This document shows, piece by piece, positions 49,700-62,350 of a stretch of 64,000 nucleotides of DNA; the first letter of the stretch is position 1, and each line of letters begins with the position of its first letter. The notes under the pieces are model-generated. The model ran no database searches. It saw nothing but the letters and a program-made list of their open reading frames with translations, and was not told the DNA's origin. This stretch comes from Panulirus ornatus. Its lineage: Eukaryota > Arthropoda > Malacostraca > Decapoda > Palinuridae. Made by a program: the position numbers and the translations under genes. The stretch spans positions 15,724,719 to 15,788,718 of the forward strand of contig NC_092281.1 in NCBI RefSeq assembly GCF_036320965.1, read 5' to 3'.

Positions 49700-51055
49700 C
49701 CTATCCTTTACTTTTCCACTCTGATTGTACTGTAGTGGTTTCCTATTGACAAAGCAACTCTTTTTGGTTCTTTTTTACTTCTAATTTCATAATTATCATT
49801 CCACCTTGGATAACTCAAACGATCTCTCAGTCCCTGTTCACCTTTTGTCTAATCTTTTGTGCTTCCCTGTAATCTCTTTTTGTCCCGTTTCAAAAGCGCT
49901 TCCCTCTCTGGTCACAAACGGGGTTTATAGGCCAGATGGTATCCATGTCCATGAATTGAAAAATTTTGCTTCTGCACTTGTGCCTGTGCAAATTCCCCAT
50001 TTCTAATTTTTTTCATGGTAATGTTCATTAGCTCATCACATCCCAAAGAAGGGCTTACTAATATCTAGTCATCATCTCCAAAATGTTTTAGAGAATCCCA
50101 TGTTATATCAAGAGCTTTTGACCCCAAGCTCCCTTATTTTGGCTTCTCTTCCTCTCTTTGTTACCTCAACTCTGGTTGATCTGTCTCTGTAGTTGTTGAT
50201 AGGCCAATCTCTTCTCCTTTCCTAATCAACAGTAGTGTCTTTCTTTTTTTTCACCCTTTCTCCTTTTAATGTCCAGATAACAAATACATTCATTTTCCGA
50301 TGACTCAGCACTGCATTCCTCAGCCTCATTCAGACCTGCTACGTTCTCTCTCTTACAATATGCATTTCAGCTTGACTTCCTCTGTACACTCAGACATGAA
50401 CAGGGTATCTCAATAGGGTAGATAGAACCTGATTAGGTTTAAAGCCTCCAAAACCCAGTTGCTGCCAATTTCTCTCTCAAAAACCCCTCACATTACACAA
50501 ATATCTGTCAGCCTCTAAGAAACTGAGTCCTCTTTAGGCTCCATAGAATCTTCTCTGAACAATTGCTTCATTTATACAAAAGATTTGATATGTCCACATT
50601 TGGAGTTTTGCTCTCACATAAGGGAGGTTCCAGCATTGTATATTTGCTAGGCAGAGTTGAGTCTGTAGCGGTTCATCATATTAACTTTCCCAACTTGACC
50701 TCACAGTGTTAGGTCACTTTCCCTTTACTGTAGGTTTTACTTTGGTTTCTGCTCTCAAGAGCTAATTGTGTACACCCATCATTAGCCAGACCATGTATTA
50801 CTTGGCAGACAACTGCATTACATTGTTACTGTTTGTCTGCTGACAACTCACAGGTGGGCTGTTTTGATGTCTGTTTCTTTCCCTTCACTTCTGATAACAA
50901 CTATGACCTGGCCCTTTTTAAGGGGCAGGCTTTCCATTTCCTCCAAAATTTTTGAAGTACTTTTCCTCTCCTTTATCCCCTCTCAATAATCCTCGGCACA
51001 CTTCAGTTAAGGCACAGCGTTGCTGTGGACTTTTGCCCTTGAATAGAACCTCCAC
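49700..51055 (+). mobile_element. Jockey-like LINE (family B), plus-oriented remnant
   Basis: Pieces read NGVYRPDGIHVHELKNFASA (49806-50006), KASKTQLLPISLSKTP, YFGFCSQEL and NYDLALFKGQ-FHFLQNF. These match the minus-strand copy at 37475-38732 (KTQLL, FGFCSQELAV, NCDLAYFKGFLLPPKF). Many stops. Confidence 0.75.
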
Positions 51056-51326
51056 CATAAAAGAAAAGTTAAGTGAAGTTAATTTGGCTTGAGCTTAAGT
51101 TAGTTTGGGCAGGGTAAGAGAGCATGGTGTCTATGACGGAATTCACTTAGAATTGGATGTTTGTTGATTTTGCTTAGTATTAAAGTAGGCAAACCATTGA
51201 TGGCTTTAACTATAAAAGTAAGACCTGTTTGTGTTCAATTTGAGCTGCATATTGACTCCTTGGTATACTAAAAAAGAACCTCTTTTTCCCCCGAATGTAG
51301 GTGTTGTGGGTGGTTGAGGGCAGGAT

Positions 51327-51430
51327 ATGAGCACGTGGACTGAGAGAATGCAACGACGAGCTGCCACCCTAGGCAATGTGGTCACCTCTTGTGGCCATCC
51401 CAATGTTCCCTACCCTCGCAGGCTTGAGAA
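51327..51430 (+). CDS. First coding exon of an unrecognised gene
   Basis: ATG at 51327 follows an acceptor (GGTTGAGGGCAG|GAT) by three bases and opens 34 codons: MSTWTERMQRRAATLGNVVT, SCGHPNVPYPRRLE. It closes with an excellent donor (GAGAA|GTGAGT) in phase 2. GC content and splice quality stand out from the surroundings. I do not recognise the family. No second exon is found to the right edge, so the next intron would exceed 12 kb or the exon is spurious. Confidence 0.5.
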
Positions 51431-53980
51431 GTGAGTGTTCATGTGTTTATTTTTAAATTGTAGATTAAAGCTGTTTCCAGGGTAATTAACAATGTAAGAT
51501 GACCAATTGCAGATTTATCTAAATCATCACAGGTAAGTTCTAGCATTGGTTTTCTTAATAGTTTGCTTTTACCATTTACATGTTAACCATTTGAAAATGA
51601 TGACTGTGTCCCTCATAGGACCCTCCAGATGGCAGTATTTAGAAACTTTTAAAAAATATATCAAAATGTTTTAGTCATCATGTAATTTAAAAAATCAAGA
51701 AAAGTTAAAAAAAAAAAAGGACAAATATGATATATTAACTGTTTCTTGCTATATAGACATTTAGATTTGGCATTCTATGCATGCTTGGTTTATCGCATGT
51801 TTGTTAACATACCTGTCTTTTGTAAGCCACCACCAATGATTTACTGATATGTAAAGAATTTTTTCCCGTGCTAACAGTTCACCATCTACTGAGTTGTTAT
51901 CACTATGATGACTGCCCCAAAGGCTGTCAGTGATTAGCCTCTAATTAATGTGAAGCGTACATGGATGTAAGCTAGGGCCATACTTTCCAGATGCTGATTA
52001 TAGTTGCAAGCAACATAAGATACCAATGCTTGTGATTAAAGAGAGCTTTCCAATGTAGTTTTTTAGCACATGGACAGAAATGCAAACCTTGTGGTAATCA
52101 CTGACTACCATCAAAATGCTGACTGTGGTATAATCATTATTAAAGTGTTAAATGAGTATCCCAGAAAATTGTATTAATCCATTGACTGCAATGCCCCATA
52201 TATACTGTATACCCCTACTGCTGTACTTACAAAGAAAAAATCCATCAGGTCATTTTTTTAAAACAGATAGTATAAAAGACAATATGGTAGATCTATACTC
52301 ACATGTGTGATGAGGCTTACACATTAATGTTTTTGAGTTGTTTGTTGTCACATTGGCCAACCCTGGAAGTCATATGATACATCCATCACCAAATGATGCA
52401 GTATGTACGAATTTAATTTACTATACCAATGTGATAGTTTCCTTACACTCCTACTCATAATGTAGTTTCTCTACACGGTAATGATACTTCTGTTGCAAAT
52501 GATTGATATTCCAGTATTTACCATGTATGCACATATTTTTGCATATTTACCCACTGCTTTTTCGTTTTCAGTAAATGCTCTTCGTATGATACACCTCAAA
52601 GCATGGGCCCTAAGACACCTAATTCCTCATCATGAATTATTTCAGTCTCTTTTTTCCAGTATATATTATAAAATCATTTAGATATTCACTTTTTACATCT
52701 CAAAACACAAAAATTTTATTTCATCTGGTGTTAGTGAAACAGCTTGCTGTTTGATGTTGGCTGTGTTTACCTCAAAAAACCATGTTATTGGTTTGTTTCA
52801 TTCATTCACTGTCACATTCATTAGATCACTCTCAAAATAGTATGAGAAATGGTATAGCTCCTCAGAATTCTCTGTGACGGAACAGTCACCTCTTGTATGT
52901 GAAGTACCTCTTATCAAAAACGTATTGTGTTGACGTTAGCAACAACTGTCCATGTCCATGAGGCATATGTTGGATGTAACAAGGACCTTCTATCCCCCCA
53001 TTGGGACTGGGAGCATCTTCACCCTCACTGCTGACTATATCATGCTCTTCTTCCTCCTGCCTTTGTTCTTCCAGATCTTCATGGAACTAATTTCCACTTG
53101 ATTCTCTGTTACTTTCTTAAAGTATTTGTTAGGCATATCTAATAAGTCCATTTGGATTTTCTTAAATGGCTCGCCAAAGGTGAAGTTGTTATACTGTGAT
53201 TATTACTGGTCCCTTGAATGGGAAAATTATGGACAGTCTATCTATTTCTCTATCTATCTATTTAGATAGATTGTCCACAAATGTTTGGAAATACTCTCTT
53301 AGATGCCATTAAGTGAATTCTGACTAATTGACACCTCGTTGGCCATGCAGGGATATTTAGAAATGAGATCCCACATAGGGAATAATTGCAGTCAGCTCCT
53401 GGAGGTGGAGCATTCCATATAAGATAAAGTTCTAGAATGCAGAAATATTATAAGTGATGAAATGTATGAGGGGAAGTCATTAGCATTATAACAAGAGATG
53501 TCATTTACTAGTGGTAGATCATGACTTGGACAGATGTTCCCATGTTAATGGGAATGGAATTAAAGATATTGGAATAAGATAGATATTGAGCTTTAAAGGT
53601 TATTTGACTTTATTATAGTAATACAGGTGCTGTGCTAATTTTTTTCATTTGAAACTGAATAGTCAAAGTGATTTGTGTTATTATATTGGCTTAGCCTTGA
53701 TAAAAGGTTTTTAGTAAGTCAGTGCATTTTGTTCTCTATGGACTTAAGATATTTTTTATTTTACTATCAAGCAGTGTATTAACAAAAAAAGATCCAGTTG
53801 TAGATATTGAAGTGATTCAAACTTAGAACATTTTGTTTGTTGGGTAGAACTTGTCAGTTCATATGTCACCATTTTTTTATATATTGTTTTGGGTGTATTA
53901 GCTATATGACGAGTTCAAAATGCCAGAAAAGTAGCTTCTCAGGTCATTTGGGGGGCCTTTCCCTTGTAGAAATTACTTCA
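51431..53980. other. Non-coding stretch
   Basis: AT-rich. Near 53231-53275 an inverted GACAGTCTATCTAT / ATAGATAGATTGTC surrounds a short TATC run. No gene or known repeat otherwise. Confidence 0.45.
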
Positions 53981-53984
53981 TGGA

Positions 53985-54100
53985 TCTCCATGGTTTAGAG
54001 GTTAGCATTGCTTGATGTGACACATTCATGGGGTGTCCAGGGTCGAGTGCATAGGTTTGAATCCTGCTTGCAGCAGCTGTTTTACAGTCAAACTTGCCGT
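53985..54100 (+). mobile_element. tRNA-derived SINE head
   Basis: A-box-like TGGTTTAGAGGTTAGC and B-box GGTTTGAATCC lie about 50 bp apart, with the family core CAGGGTCGAGTGCATAGGTT and tail ACAGTCAAA then TTCATCC. It ends where a LINE tail begins. Confidence 0.75.
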
Positions 54101-54340
54101 TCATCCACTGTCGAGAATTTTGAGAGTACTCTGGACAAGTTTCTACATAGTGCTCCAGACCAGCCAGACTGTGGGGGCTATGTAGACTCAAGGGTTTTGG
54201 CTTCCAACAGCTTGGTCATTTCAACCAATTCCAACAACCTAGGCCCAGCTCAGGCTACGGGGTTGAAGATTCCAGAGACTTCACTTGGTATTCGCCTGGC
54301 TAAGATAATTGATAGTACATTAATGAGATATCCTTGATTA
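54101..54340 (+). mobile_element. LINE (CR1-like) RT C-terminal remnant fused to the SINE
   Basis: An open frame crosses from the SINE and reads FESTLDKFLHSAPDQPDCGG then YV and later ASNSL. This is the pattern of the extreme C-terminus of CR1-like reverse transcriptases (F-K-x-x-L-D-x-(F/Y)-L-x-x-x-P-D-x-P). Confidence 0.55.
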
Positions 54341-56868
54341 GGTCATTCAGTTGCCTGTGCTGGCTCAGCTGACATAAAAAAAATGACTTGGGCTCTACTT
54401 CTCATGGTATTGGTCTTGCCACCTGTGTGAAAGAGCAATGCTTCAGGGCAGCAGGATAACCTGTATGTTTGCGATCATTGCACTAGCTTAAGATGTTTTT
54501 TCTAACCTTCTTCCTCCATATTGTAATCTCAACTCATGGAGCAGATCAGCCCTTCGTAGAAAAATATATTCTAATGAATGAAAACTCTCTCAGACAGTGT
54601 CCCCCAAGCAAATTTTCTGATTACTTCTCGTGCCTTTCAATACTTTCTTCTGAAAAACTTTTCTTCTACCAAAGATGACCATTGTTGGGGTGAAACCCTT
54701 TTTCTGAGAATTATCAGGTGGCTAAGTTGTTAAGCAGATGTTCAGTGGGACAGTAAATGTCATCACAGGGTTGGGATGCTAAGTGGCAAAGGGCAGACCC
54801 ATAACAAGCTAGGCCACAATCACTGAATGGATGGTTAGCAACCTGAGGGCAAGGGGTTGTAAAATCCTTATCTCTAGACATAAAGAGATTTTCTCAGCTT
54901 ATAAGACAATGCCCTGATTTTTTAAAAATCAAAACCTTTTTTCTTCACACTTGTCACAAACAGAATTACTATATTACTGTATTACAGTAAAGATTTATAA
55001 TGCTGTATAAGATATGAAATGGATATATGAATAATTTGAACTCTTTATTTTTGCTCACCAATAAGGATGTGGAGATGCAGGTAGGAAAATCGGTGGAAGA
55101 GAAGTTTGCAACCACTTTTGCAAGTACATCATGGCACTAAGGCCATTGATTGGCCAAGCACTGCTTATTACACTCTTTAGATTAAGTGATTTCTCTTGTA
55201 AACTGCTGTGCAAGTTATTCGACATGAAAACATTCTGGAAGAAATACGATGATATAATTTAGATTTTGAAACATTATTAGTTGTAACTTTAATGCAAAAT
55301 GTGTGTATTGATGATCTTATAATCGTTACATCTCACCTCAGATAATCACAGCAGTGCAATCATTGTCTCATTAAGGTAGATAAAAGGGTAGATACTAGAA
55401 ACAATCATAAGTAGTAATGAATATCATCTCACTTGTATCATCGCACCTTTGAATACTGTTTTAGATTGGCATCACAGTGTAAAACCAATTAAATTGCTAC
55501 ACTTGAAGATGCACAGTGATCATTCAGTGCATGCAGCATATTACTCATTTATCTAAACTATTGAAATTGCTTTTTAGCCAGCAAACTATATTTGCAATAC
55601 CGGTTTAGGGATGATAGAAAATACTGGAAGGGCTGGTTCCTAAATAGGACAATAAGAAATATTTTGTTCAAGAGTGAGAGATGTATTAGTATAGAAATTG
55701 ACGTTGAAAAACAGAGGCACCATAGGGTCAGTAATAAGGAGTACAGTAGCCAAATACTTTTTAACTGCTAGTACTGAATGTCTTTGCAGAACAAGTTGAG
55801 ATAACTAAATGTTAAGAACTACAAACTTGTGATGTTCAAATTGAAGTCATTTTGCTTTTTGTATTTTTCTGACAAGACTAACAAGAATTTGATTGGATGG
55901 CAATTTACATGTTTATATGGTTTGTCAGTCGGGGAGATGTCATGAACACGGCTTAAGAGAACGCTTAATTGACTGAGGGACTGGTTTACATGATGAAATA
56001 TATACCTTTACTGTAAAGCGAAGGTAGTTGCTTAACCTTGTGTGCTGCTCTGACTGGGTATGTAATTTATATGATAGGATGGAGTTGTTTAAATGTAAGG
56101 AATGTGATGAATTTTGTTACATTGACAAGGAACTATAAATGGCAAGTGGTGCTATAATATATCCAGCTAAACTAATTTGTAGGATCAAGATATTTTCATC
56201 AATGTTGCCAGAGGAGCCTTGCGTTTTGGGAGGGGAGGTTGTCTGGAATTTTACTTTTACTTGCCACTACTTTTATTCATTTGTTAGTTGATTACCTTGC
56301 AGGAAGAACATTGGAAAAATCAGTTTATTATTTCACATGCAGATATAATTACGAATAGCATGTACTTTTTTTTCTTCAGATCGAGTCACCCGATTGCGGT
56401 AAATTCAAAGATAAATGTTATTGCAAAGAGGTAGAGGGTTTGGATTCTTAAAGATATAAGTCCAGGGCCATAGATATTTGTAATCCGGCCATGCTATCAA
56501 CTATAACCGAACCGAAGTCAGGTTTTGTAGATAAGGAAGGAAAGTTGTAATGAAAAGGATTTGATAAAATGTTTTTAGTGAAGCGCAACTTTTGTAATAA
56601 TAGTAATACTAGTGCTGATAACAATGATATGGTAATGCTTTGCAAAATGTATCCTTACCAATTCAACAATGATGAAATTGATAACAGTGATCTGTGCTTT
56701 GCAAAATTTATCCCGTCTCCTTTGGTCATTTGATCAGTCATGAGATTCGTGAGCATAAGTTGCTGGAGGAAAAAAGGACTTTTTTTTTTGTGGTACGATC
56801 TTGAGGCATTTTGGCTAGTTTTCCATTCGAGGTAACGGAGAGTACATTATTGTACTGTGTGAAACAGC

Positions 56869-56870
<2 letters not shown>
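54341..56870. other. Non-coding stretch
   Basis: No gene or recognised repeat. A 61-codon frame at 54493-54678 starts with a hydrophobic segment but has no splice or homology support. Confidence 0.45.

Positions 56871-56871
<1 letters not shown>

Positions 56872-56945
<74 letters not shown>
56872..56945. repeat. (TA)37 microsatellite
   Basis: Perfect TA run; a second run lies on the other side of the foldback arm. Confidence 0.98.
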
Positions 56946-56948
<3 letters not shown>

Positions 56949-57076
56949 AAGGATCACAATTTTGCGCGTGATCAAGATATTCCTATGAGTCCACGGGGAA
57001 AAGGAAACACGATAAGTTCCCAAGTGCACTTTCTTGTAATAATCACATCAGGGGAGACACAAGTTTTATCTCCAAT
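56946..57076 (+). mobile_element. Single arm of a foldback element between two (TA)n runs
   Basis: GGAAAGGATCACAATTTTGC, GCGTGATC, TTCCTATGAGTCCACGGGG, GGAAACACGATAAGTTCCC and AATAATCACATCAGGGGAGA. The later half aligns with the arms of the element at 16084-16240 (AAATGAAACACG, CTTTCGTGTTAAT, ATCTTCAGGG). GATCAC and GTGATC form an inner inverted pair. Confidence 0.65.
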
Positions 57077-57077
57077 A

Positions 57078-57080
<3 letters not shown>

Positions 57081-57134
<54 letters not shown>
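57081..57134. repeat. (TA)27 microsatellite
   Basis: Perfect TA run. Confidence 0.97.
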
Positions 57135-57137
<3 letters not shown>

Positions 57138-58950
57138 TTCAGCAGTCAATTCCAATTTGATTTCAAAATAGCTAACTGTAGAAAGTATAGTGGTAAACAA
57201 GTCTTGTTATTTAATCAAGATAAATGAAAACCATCGTTTAGAGTGAGAAGTGAGTAGGCTGTCTTCAATGTTTTGTTGCTGAAATCCAACAGCGGGCAAC
57301 TATTTCTTTGCCAGGCCTTAACCTAATTTTTATTTCAGCTGATAAATATCTTTAAAAGTTTGTACCGTGAGGCTAAATATCAGCATTTATCAGAAAGTGT
57401 TGGTTTTGGTTCCTTTACAGCAAGAAATATTCGGATGAATATTGTAAACTGAGGATGACTCTTTCTTGAATCTAGCGACATGTGATAAGTTTTGTTTGGC
57501 CTCAGCGAGGCGTGAATTGACAAGGCGAGACCTCCACTCAGTTTACTTGGCGTTGTGGAGAGAGTTGTGTGTACAACGTTGAGCACTGCAAGAATACTAT
57601 GGTGTGTTCGAATACGTGAATCATAACCACGAACTAATGATTTCATCATCTTGAGTATTGCAGATTTTGAAATATTAAGCTACCCTTTTTGTTCCGTAGA
57701 AAATTGTATTTGTTAGAAAACTTGACATTGCAAGATTTGTGAGACAACTTTCCAGTTGAATGCGGGGAGTGCCATGCATGTGTGTTGTAAAGTTACTTTA
57801 AACCCATGTTTGTAGCTGTTGCTCCATGAAAAAATGGAAGTGTTCGCTACAAATAAGATATTTTTTCATGGGTAAATTCGTCGTCTACAGATGCTGTCAT
57901 AGAATTTCTTTTCTGGGATTATAAATATAATTTTTTGATATGTTGTTAGTTTGCAAGACGTAGCAGCACAACAGTAAGAACCAAATCTGTAATGGATCCT
58001 GTGATAGAAAGTTAGCTCAAGACACGAGGCAAGGGAGAGGCAGTAGGGCCTTCTGTTAGTGTAGGCCAGCACAATGATAATTAGCGGCAATTTAGTGGCC
58101 GCAGTCCATTACCAGTGTTGCGTCACAACCTCAGTCCCCTTTGTTATTCCCACATTCTCCGTCTCGGTACTACTTTCAGAACCGTAACCGTATTTTTTGT
58201 CATACTTTGAACCATACACCATAACATATAACAATGCACCACCTCTGCACTAAATGCTTGCTGCTACCATACCTTTGTAGACTATCACAACTTGCAAACC
58301 ACAACTTTAGTACCGTCTTTATTAAAGCTTTGCCCCCACAGTCTCCATAGTAAGTGGTGCTGCAACATTGTATCAACATTTTTTGAACACATCTCTCACA
58401 TTTCTTCAAAAAGCTGTTCCACAGAACCACCATATGTATGTCTAGTATTTCTCTAGTATTACTAGAGTTCCTCCCATACCTCAGCTACCAGCAGATTTCA
58501 TTACGTCAATATCAACCATCCTCTCCTCCCGTGTTGCCTTACTTTATCTTCGTCCCTCCTGTACCGCCTTATTATATCTTACAGAATTTTTGTCTGTCAC
58601 CTTCCCATTTCAAGATTACCATATATCTTATGTGTATCTCCAGTCGAAGAGCACTCCTTCCTACTACCACCATAGCCACTATAGGTTTCTCGCTGTGTAC
58701 TGCCACACAGCATTTAATGCTCTGATACCCTCACTACTACCATATCTTTTTTCATTTACAACATTTTGATACAATCATGTGTCTTAGTCCCTCCTTTGTA
58801 CAGGTATCCAAGCACCACCACAGTAACTTGTCCTTACCTTATGGTACCTCTTTTGTACAACTGTGCCATAACACTACTGCTATACCTCCTCTGTGCAGCT
58901 GAACCCCATTACAACTCTGATACCTTGTCACGACAATCCTCAACAACTAG
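57135..58950. other. Non-coding stretch
   Basis: Nothing recognised. From about 58200 the sequence becomes rich in CTACCACCATA-like words and grades into the next array. Confidence 0.45.
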
Positions 58951-60150
58951 CGCATCACTGTTGCCGTAGCTATTCAGTCCATCTGTACTCTATCACTACT
59001 GCCTTACACCTTCACTACAGCCGTACCCCCATCACTGCTGCCAAACCTCTTCACTACTGCCAAACCTCTTCACTACTGCCAAACCTCTTCACTACTGCCA
59101 AACCTCTTCACTGCCACTGACTGCCACCATACGTCCTCAATACCACCGTAACTGCTGACCGCCATCATACCTCATGACCACCACTTTTCATAACCCCAGA
59201 CTACCTCCATACCTCCTGGTTACCACGATACCCGTCTACAACTATACTTCCTGACACACTTCAACTGATTACCACCATATTTCCTGTTCACTACATTCCT
59301 CCGAACCACTATCATACCTTCTGTCTACCACCATACCTCCTGACTACTACTTTATCTGTTTACCACCATACTTCTTAACGTCCATCATATTTTCCGTCTA
59401 CCACTATATCTGCTGACTGCCACCAGATCTCCAGAACTCATTCTATCTCCTGGCTACCACCATACCCGACTACCTCTGTACCTTTTGACTCACCATACTT
59501 CGTGACCACCACTGTGCCTATCACCATACCTCCTGATTAATACTGTACTCCCTGACTGCCGTTATACGTCCTGATTACCACTGTATCACCATACCTCCTG
59601 ACCAGCCTGGCACCTCATGACCACTACCATTCCTTTTGTCTACCTCCTGACCACCAGTATACTTCCTAGCTACTTTTATACGTCTTGTTTACCACCATTG
59701 CTCCAGACTCACCATACTTCGTGACCACCACTGTGCCTATCACCATACCTCCTGATTAATACTGTACTCCCTGTTTACCACCATTGCTCCAGACTCACCA
59801 TACTTCGTGACCACCACTGTGCCTATCACCATACCTCCTGATTAATACTGTACTCCCTGACTGCCGTTATACGTCCTGATTACCACTGTATCACCATACC
59901 TCCTGACGAGCCTGGCACCTCATGACCACTACCATTCCTTCTGTCTACCTCCTGACCACCAGTATACTTCCTAGCTACTTTTATACGTCTTGTTTACCAC
60001 CATTGCTCCAGATCACCACTGTACCTCCTGACCACCACTGTATCTCTTGACCACCAGAGCTCTTGACTCACCATACTTCCTTACTACCAGCATACCTCCG
60101 GAATACACCATATCTCATGTCTACTACCATAACTCCTGACCACGAACTTA
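58951..60150. repeat. Degenerate minisatellite (unit near TACCACCATACCTCCTGAC) with higher-order duplication
   Basis: Dozens of imperfect 17-21 bp units. Within it, 59487-59705 recurs almost unchanged at 59793-60011 (visible differences are CTGACCAGCC/CTGACGAGCC and CCTTTTG/CCTTCTG). A partial copy of the same block lies between, at 59706-59792. Confidence 0.88.
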
Positions 60151-60242
60151 ACTCAAAAGGTATAGTGGTCACATCAGAACATCAGACAGACCTCCCTGTA
60201 TGATCGGAAGGCAAAGACCTGACTGTCAACTTTAGACGTAGT

Positions 60243-60263
60243 CCCCCCCCCCCCCCCCCCCCC
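60243..60263. repeat. C21 homopolymer
   Basis: Uninterrupted run of 21 C. Length may be a sequencing or assembly estimate. Confidence 0.9.
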
Positions 60264-60690
60264 GGTATCCTACTAGGCACAGTCCTCAGTGCCTACACCA
60301 GACACAGTCTCCGTGTATCCTCACTAGGCACTGGCCTCAGTGGCCACAACATATAGTCACTCTATTTCCTCACTAGGCACAGGCCTCAATATTGGTCCAC
60401 ACTAAACACATTTCCCTTGTATCCTTACAAGATACAAGCCTCGATGTCCACACCAGACACTGCCTTCCCTGTATCCTTACTAGGCACAAGACTCATTGTC
60501 CACGCCAGACACAATCCCCTTGTGTCTCCACTAGGCACAGGCCTCATTGTCCACACCAGACACTGTGCTCCCTGTATCCTTACTAGGTAAATGCTTCGGT
60601 GGTCACATCAGACACAGTATTTCCTGTATCTTCACTAGGTACAGCCTTCATTGGCCACACCAGACACTGTTCAGGCCTCAGTGTCTACAC
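60264..60690. repeat. Minisatellite, about 8 copies of about 55-60 bp
   Basis: Units of the form CCTGTATCCTTACTAGGCAC, AGGCCTCATTGTCCACACC, AGACAC. It stops abruptly at a LINE fragment and weak copies resume at 62005-62350. Confidence 0.88.
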
Positions 60691-60960
60691 CTAGACTTGC
60701 AAAGAGCTTTCGAGGAAGTACATCGCATAAAAGATGGTTTAAGTGAATTTGAATCATGCCATGGAGTATGCGCGTGGGTTGGAGAACTGCCTCAACAGAC
60801 AGCAAACAACGAGTGGTATTAAACGGGGAAGCATCTGAGCTGCTCAGCGTGATGTGGTGTGCCACAAGGCTAAATACCTATTTTTGATTTTCATCATATG
60901 TATCAGACGGAACAAACGTGAAAACCTCAGAAGTTATCTACAACATGAAATTAGAAAGTA
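60691..60960 (+). mobile_element. CR1/Jockey-type LINE, RT palm remnant
   Basis: Reads LQRAFEEVHRIKDGLSEFES (compare D-x-x-K-A-F-D-x-V) and, after a frameshift, KQRVVLNGEASELLSVMWCA, the K/R-Q-R-V-x-V/L-N-G strand before the missing G-V-P-Q-G motif. It is a third LINE type in the window, inserted in or bounded by the 55-60 bp array. Confidence 0.7.
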
Positions 60961-61775
60961 AACCCCAGACAAAGGGAGACCGTTTGATATTAGATTCGAT
61001 TTTTATTGATGTAATTTTATTTGGCAAATGGCCCAGTTACAGACAGTTGCATTTTGTTGATAAAAGTTTATAACTTAAATAGGAAATGATTATCATCAAT
61101 AGCAGTACAAGAAAAATATCGTGCTGATGAACATAGAGCTCCGCTTAACTTCATATCAAGCAAACATGAATTAGGTTTCATTACCCAAACTGTAAACTGT
61201 ATAACGGAAGACAGCTGAATATGTTGGTCACATGATTATCAGATTGATAAGAATGAAGGAAAAGTAGAATTAACAGAAAAAAAAAAATTTCAAAAAGAAA
61301 CCATTTTTTTTTTTTTTGTCCAAAATAGCGTACATCCTGACAAGATAGCAAATGTTCAAAACTTTGCTTTTTTTTTGTAAGATAGAGGTGCAGTGACCAG
61401 GCGTTACGTAACGATGGGAAGTTAAGAGGGTCAGATTGGTGCAAATTTGGGTGTACGTTTTGTAGCAAATTGTGTAAGCGAAGACACTTGGGTAATTTGA
61501 TTCACGGCTAGATTATTTCTTTTTTTTTCAGTGAATAAGCCTGTTCAAGAATGACAGTATGATACGAAGGCATTTATTTATTGTATCTACTGGTTACGGG
61601 CTAAAATACTTCCTTTTAAGTATCAGTGAATGGAAAGTAGTGCTCATTCTGTTCATTGCATTTCGTGTAAAATAAGTTTGTCAGTATTCTGTATCCTTAC
61701 TTCTTGTGCTTTCGTGTTAATTTTCCTGTTTGTAGATATACCGAGGGGAGTGGTAGGTGGGGAGGAACCTTCCGA
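60961..61775. other. Non-coding stretch
   Basis: AT-rich, with A/T homopolymers near 61279 and 61302. No gene seen. Confidence 0.45.
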
Positions 61776-61905
61776 ATTACAATCCACCTTTTTTATTGCC
61801 TTTCCCAGTAACTATGACCTGGCATTTGAAAAACAAGTTTTTCACTTCCAAAATTCGTGAATACTTTTCCCTATCTCCTTTTTGCTATTCATTAACCTCT
61901 AATTA
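61776..61905 (+). mobile_element. Jockey-like LINE (family B) C-terminal scrap
   Basis: AGTAACTATGACCTGGCATT and the following AAACAAGTTTTTCACTTCC match the C-terminal coding block near 50900 (NYDLA-F-K). Confidence 0.6.
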
Positions 61906-62004
61906 TTAGTCACTTGGTGATCACGAGGGAGGAGGGGAGGTGGGGGCAAAATGGGTTTTGAATGATCACTAGTCTCCAATAAATTTCCCTCGACTTAGAC
62001 GTCG

Positions 62005-62350
62005 TTGGCTCTACAGGCATCCACGCACCCTTCCTTAGCACATAACTGTATCTGCATCAGCCATAGTACGTTGTATCCTCATTAGACACAATCCTTGTTG
62101 TTTCCACACAACACATACTAACCTTTACCCCTCACCAGTATTGCCGTAGCCTTTGTCTAACCAGGCTCAGGCTTCTCTGTATCCTATCGAGGCACATACC
62201 TTATATTAACCATATCGTCCGTATACATACGACTTCCTCACAAATTATAGATCTTTTTATTGATTTCATTCAGACCCCTCCGTATCGCACACGTGACACG
62301 GTATCCGGTATCCACACCAATCACTGGCATCCTTGTACTCGCTTTGAACC
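62005..62350. repeat. Degenerate continuation of the 55-60 bp array
   Basis: GTATCCTCATTAGACACAAT, CTGTATCCTATCGAGGCACA and CACACCAATCACTGGCATCC repeat the theme of 60264-60690 with heavy divergence. Confidence 0.6.

Noticed and set aside
54493..54678. 61-codon frame with a hydrophobic start
   Set aside because: Length is expected by chance and the rest has no pattern, splice sites or recognisable family.
60243..60263. C21 run as a G-quadruplex or regulatory site
   Set aside because: A single homopolymer flanking a minisatellite is more simply a slippage product or a sequencing length estimate.
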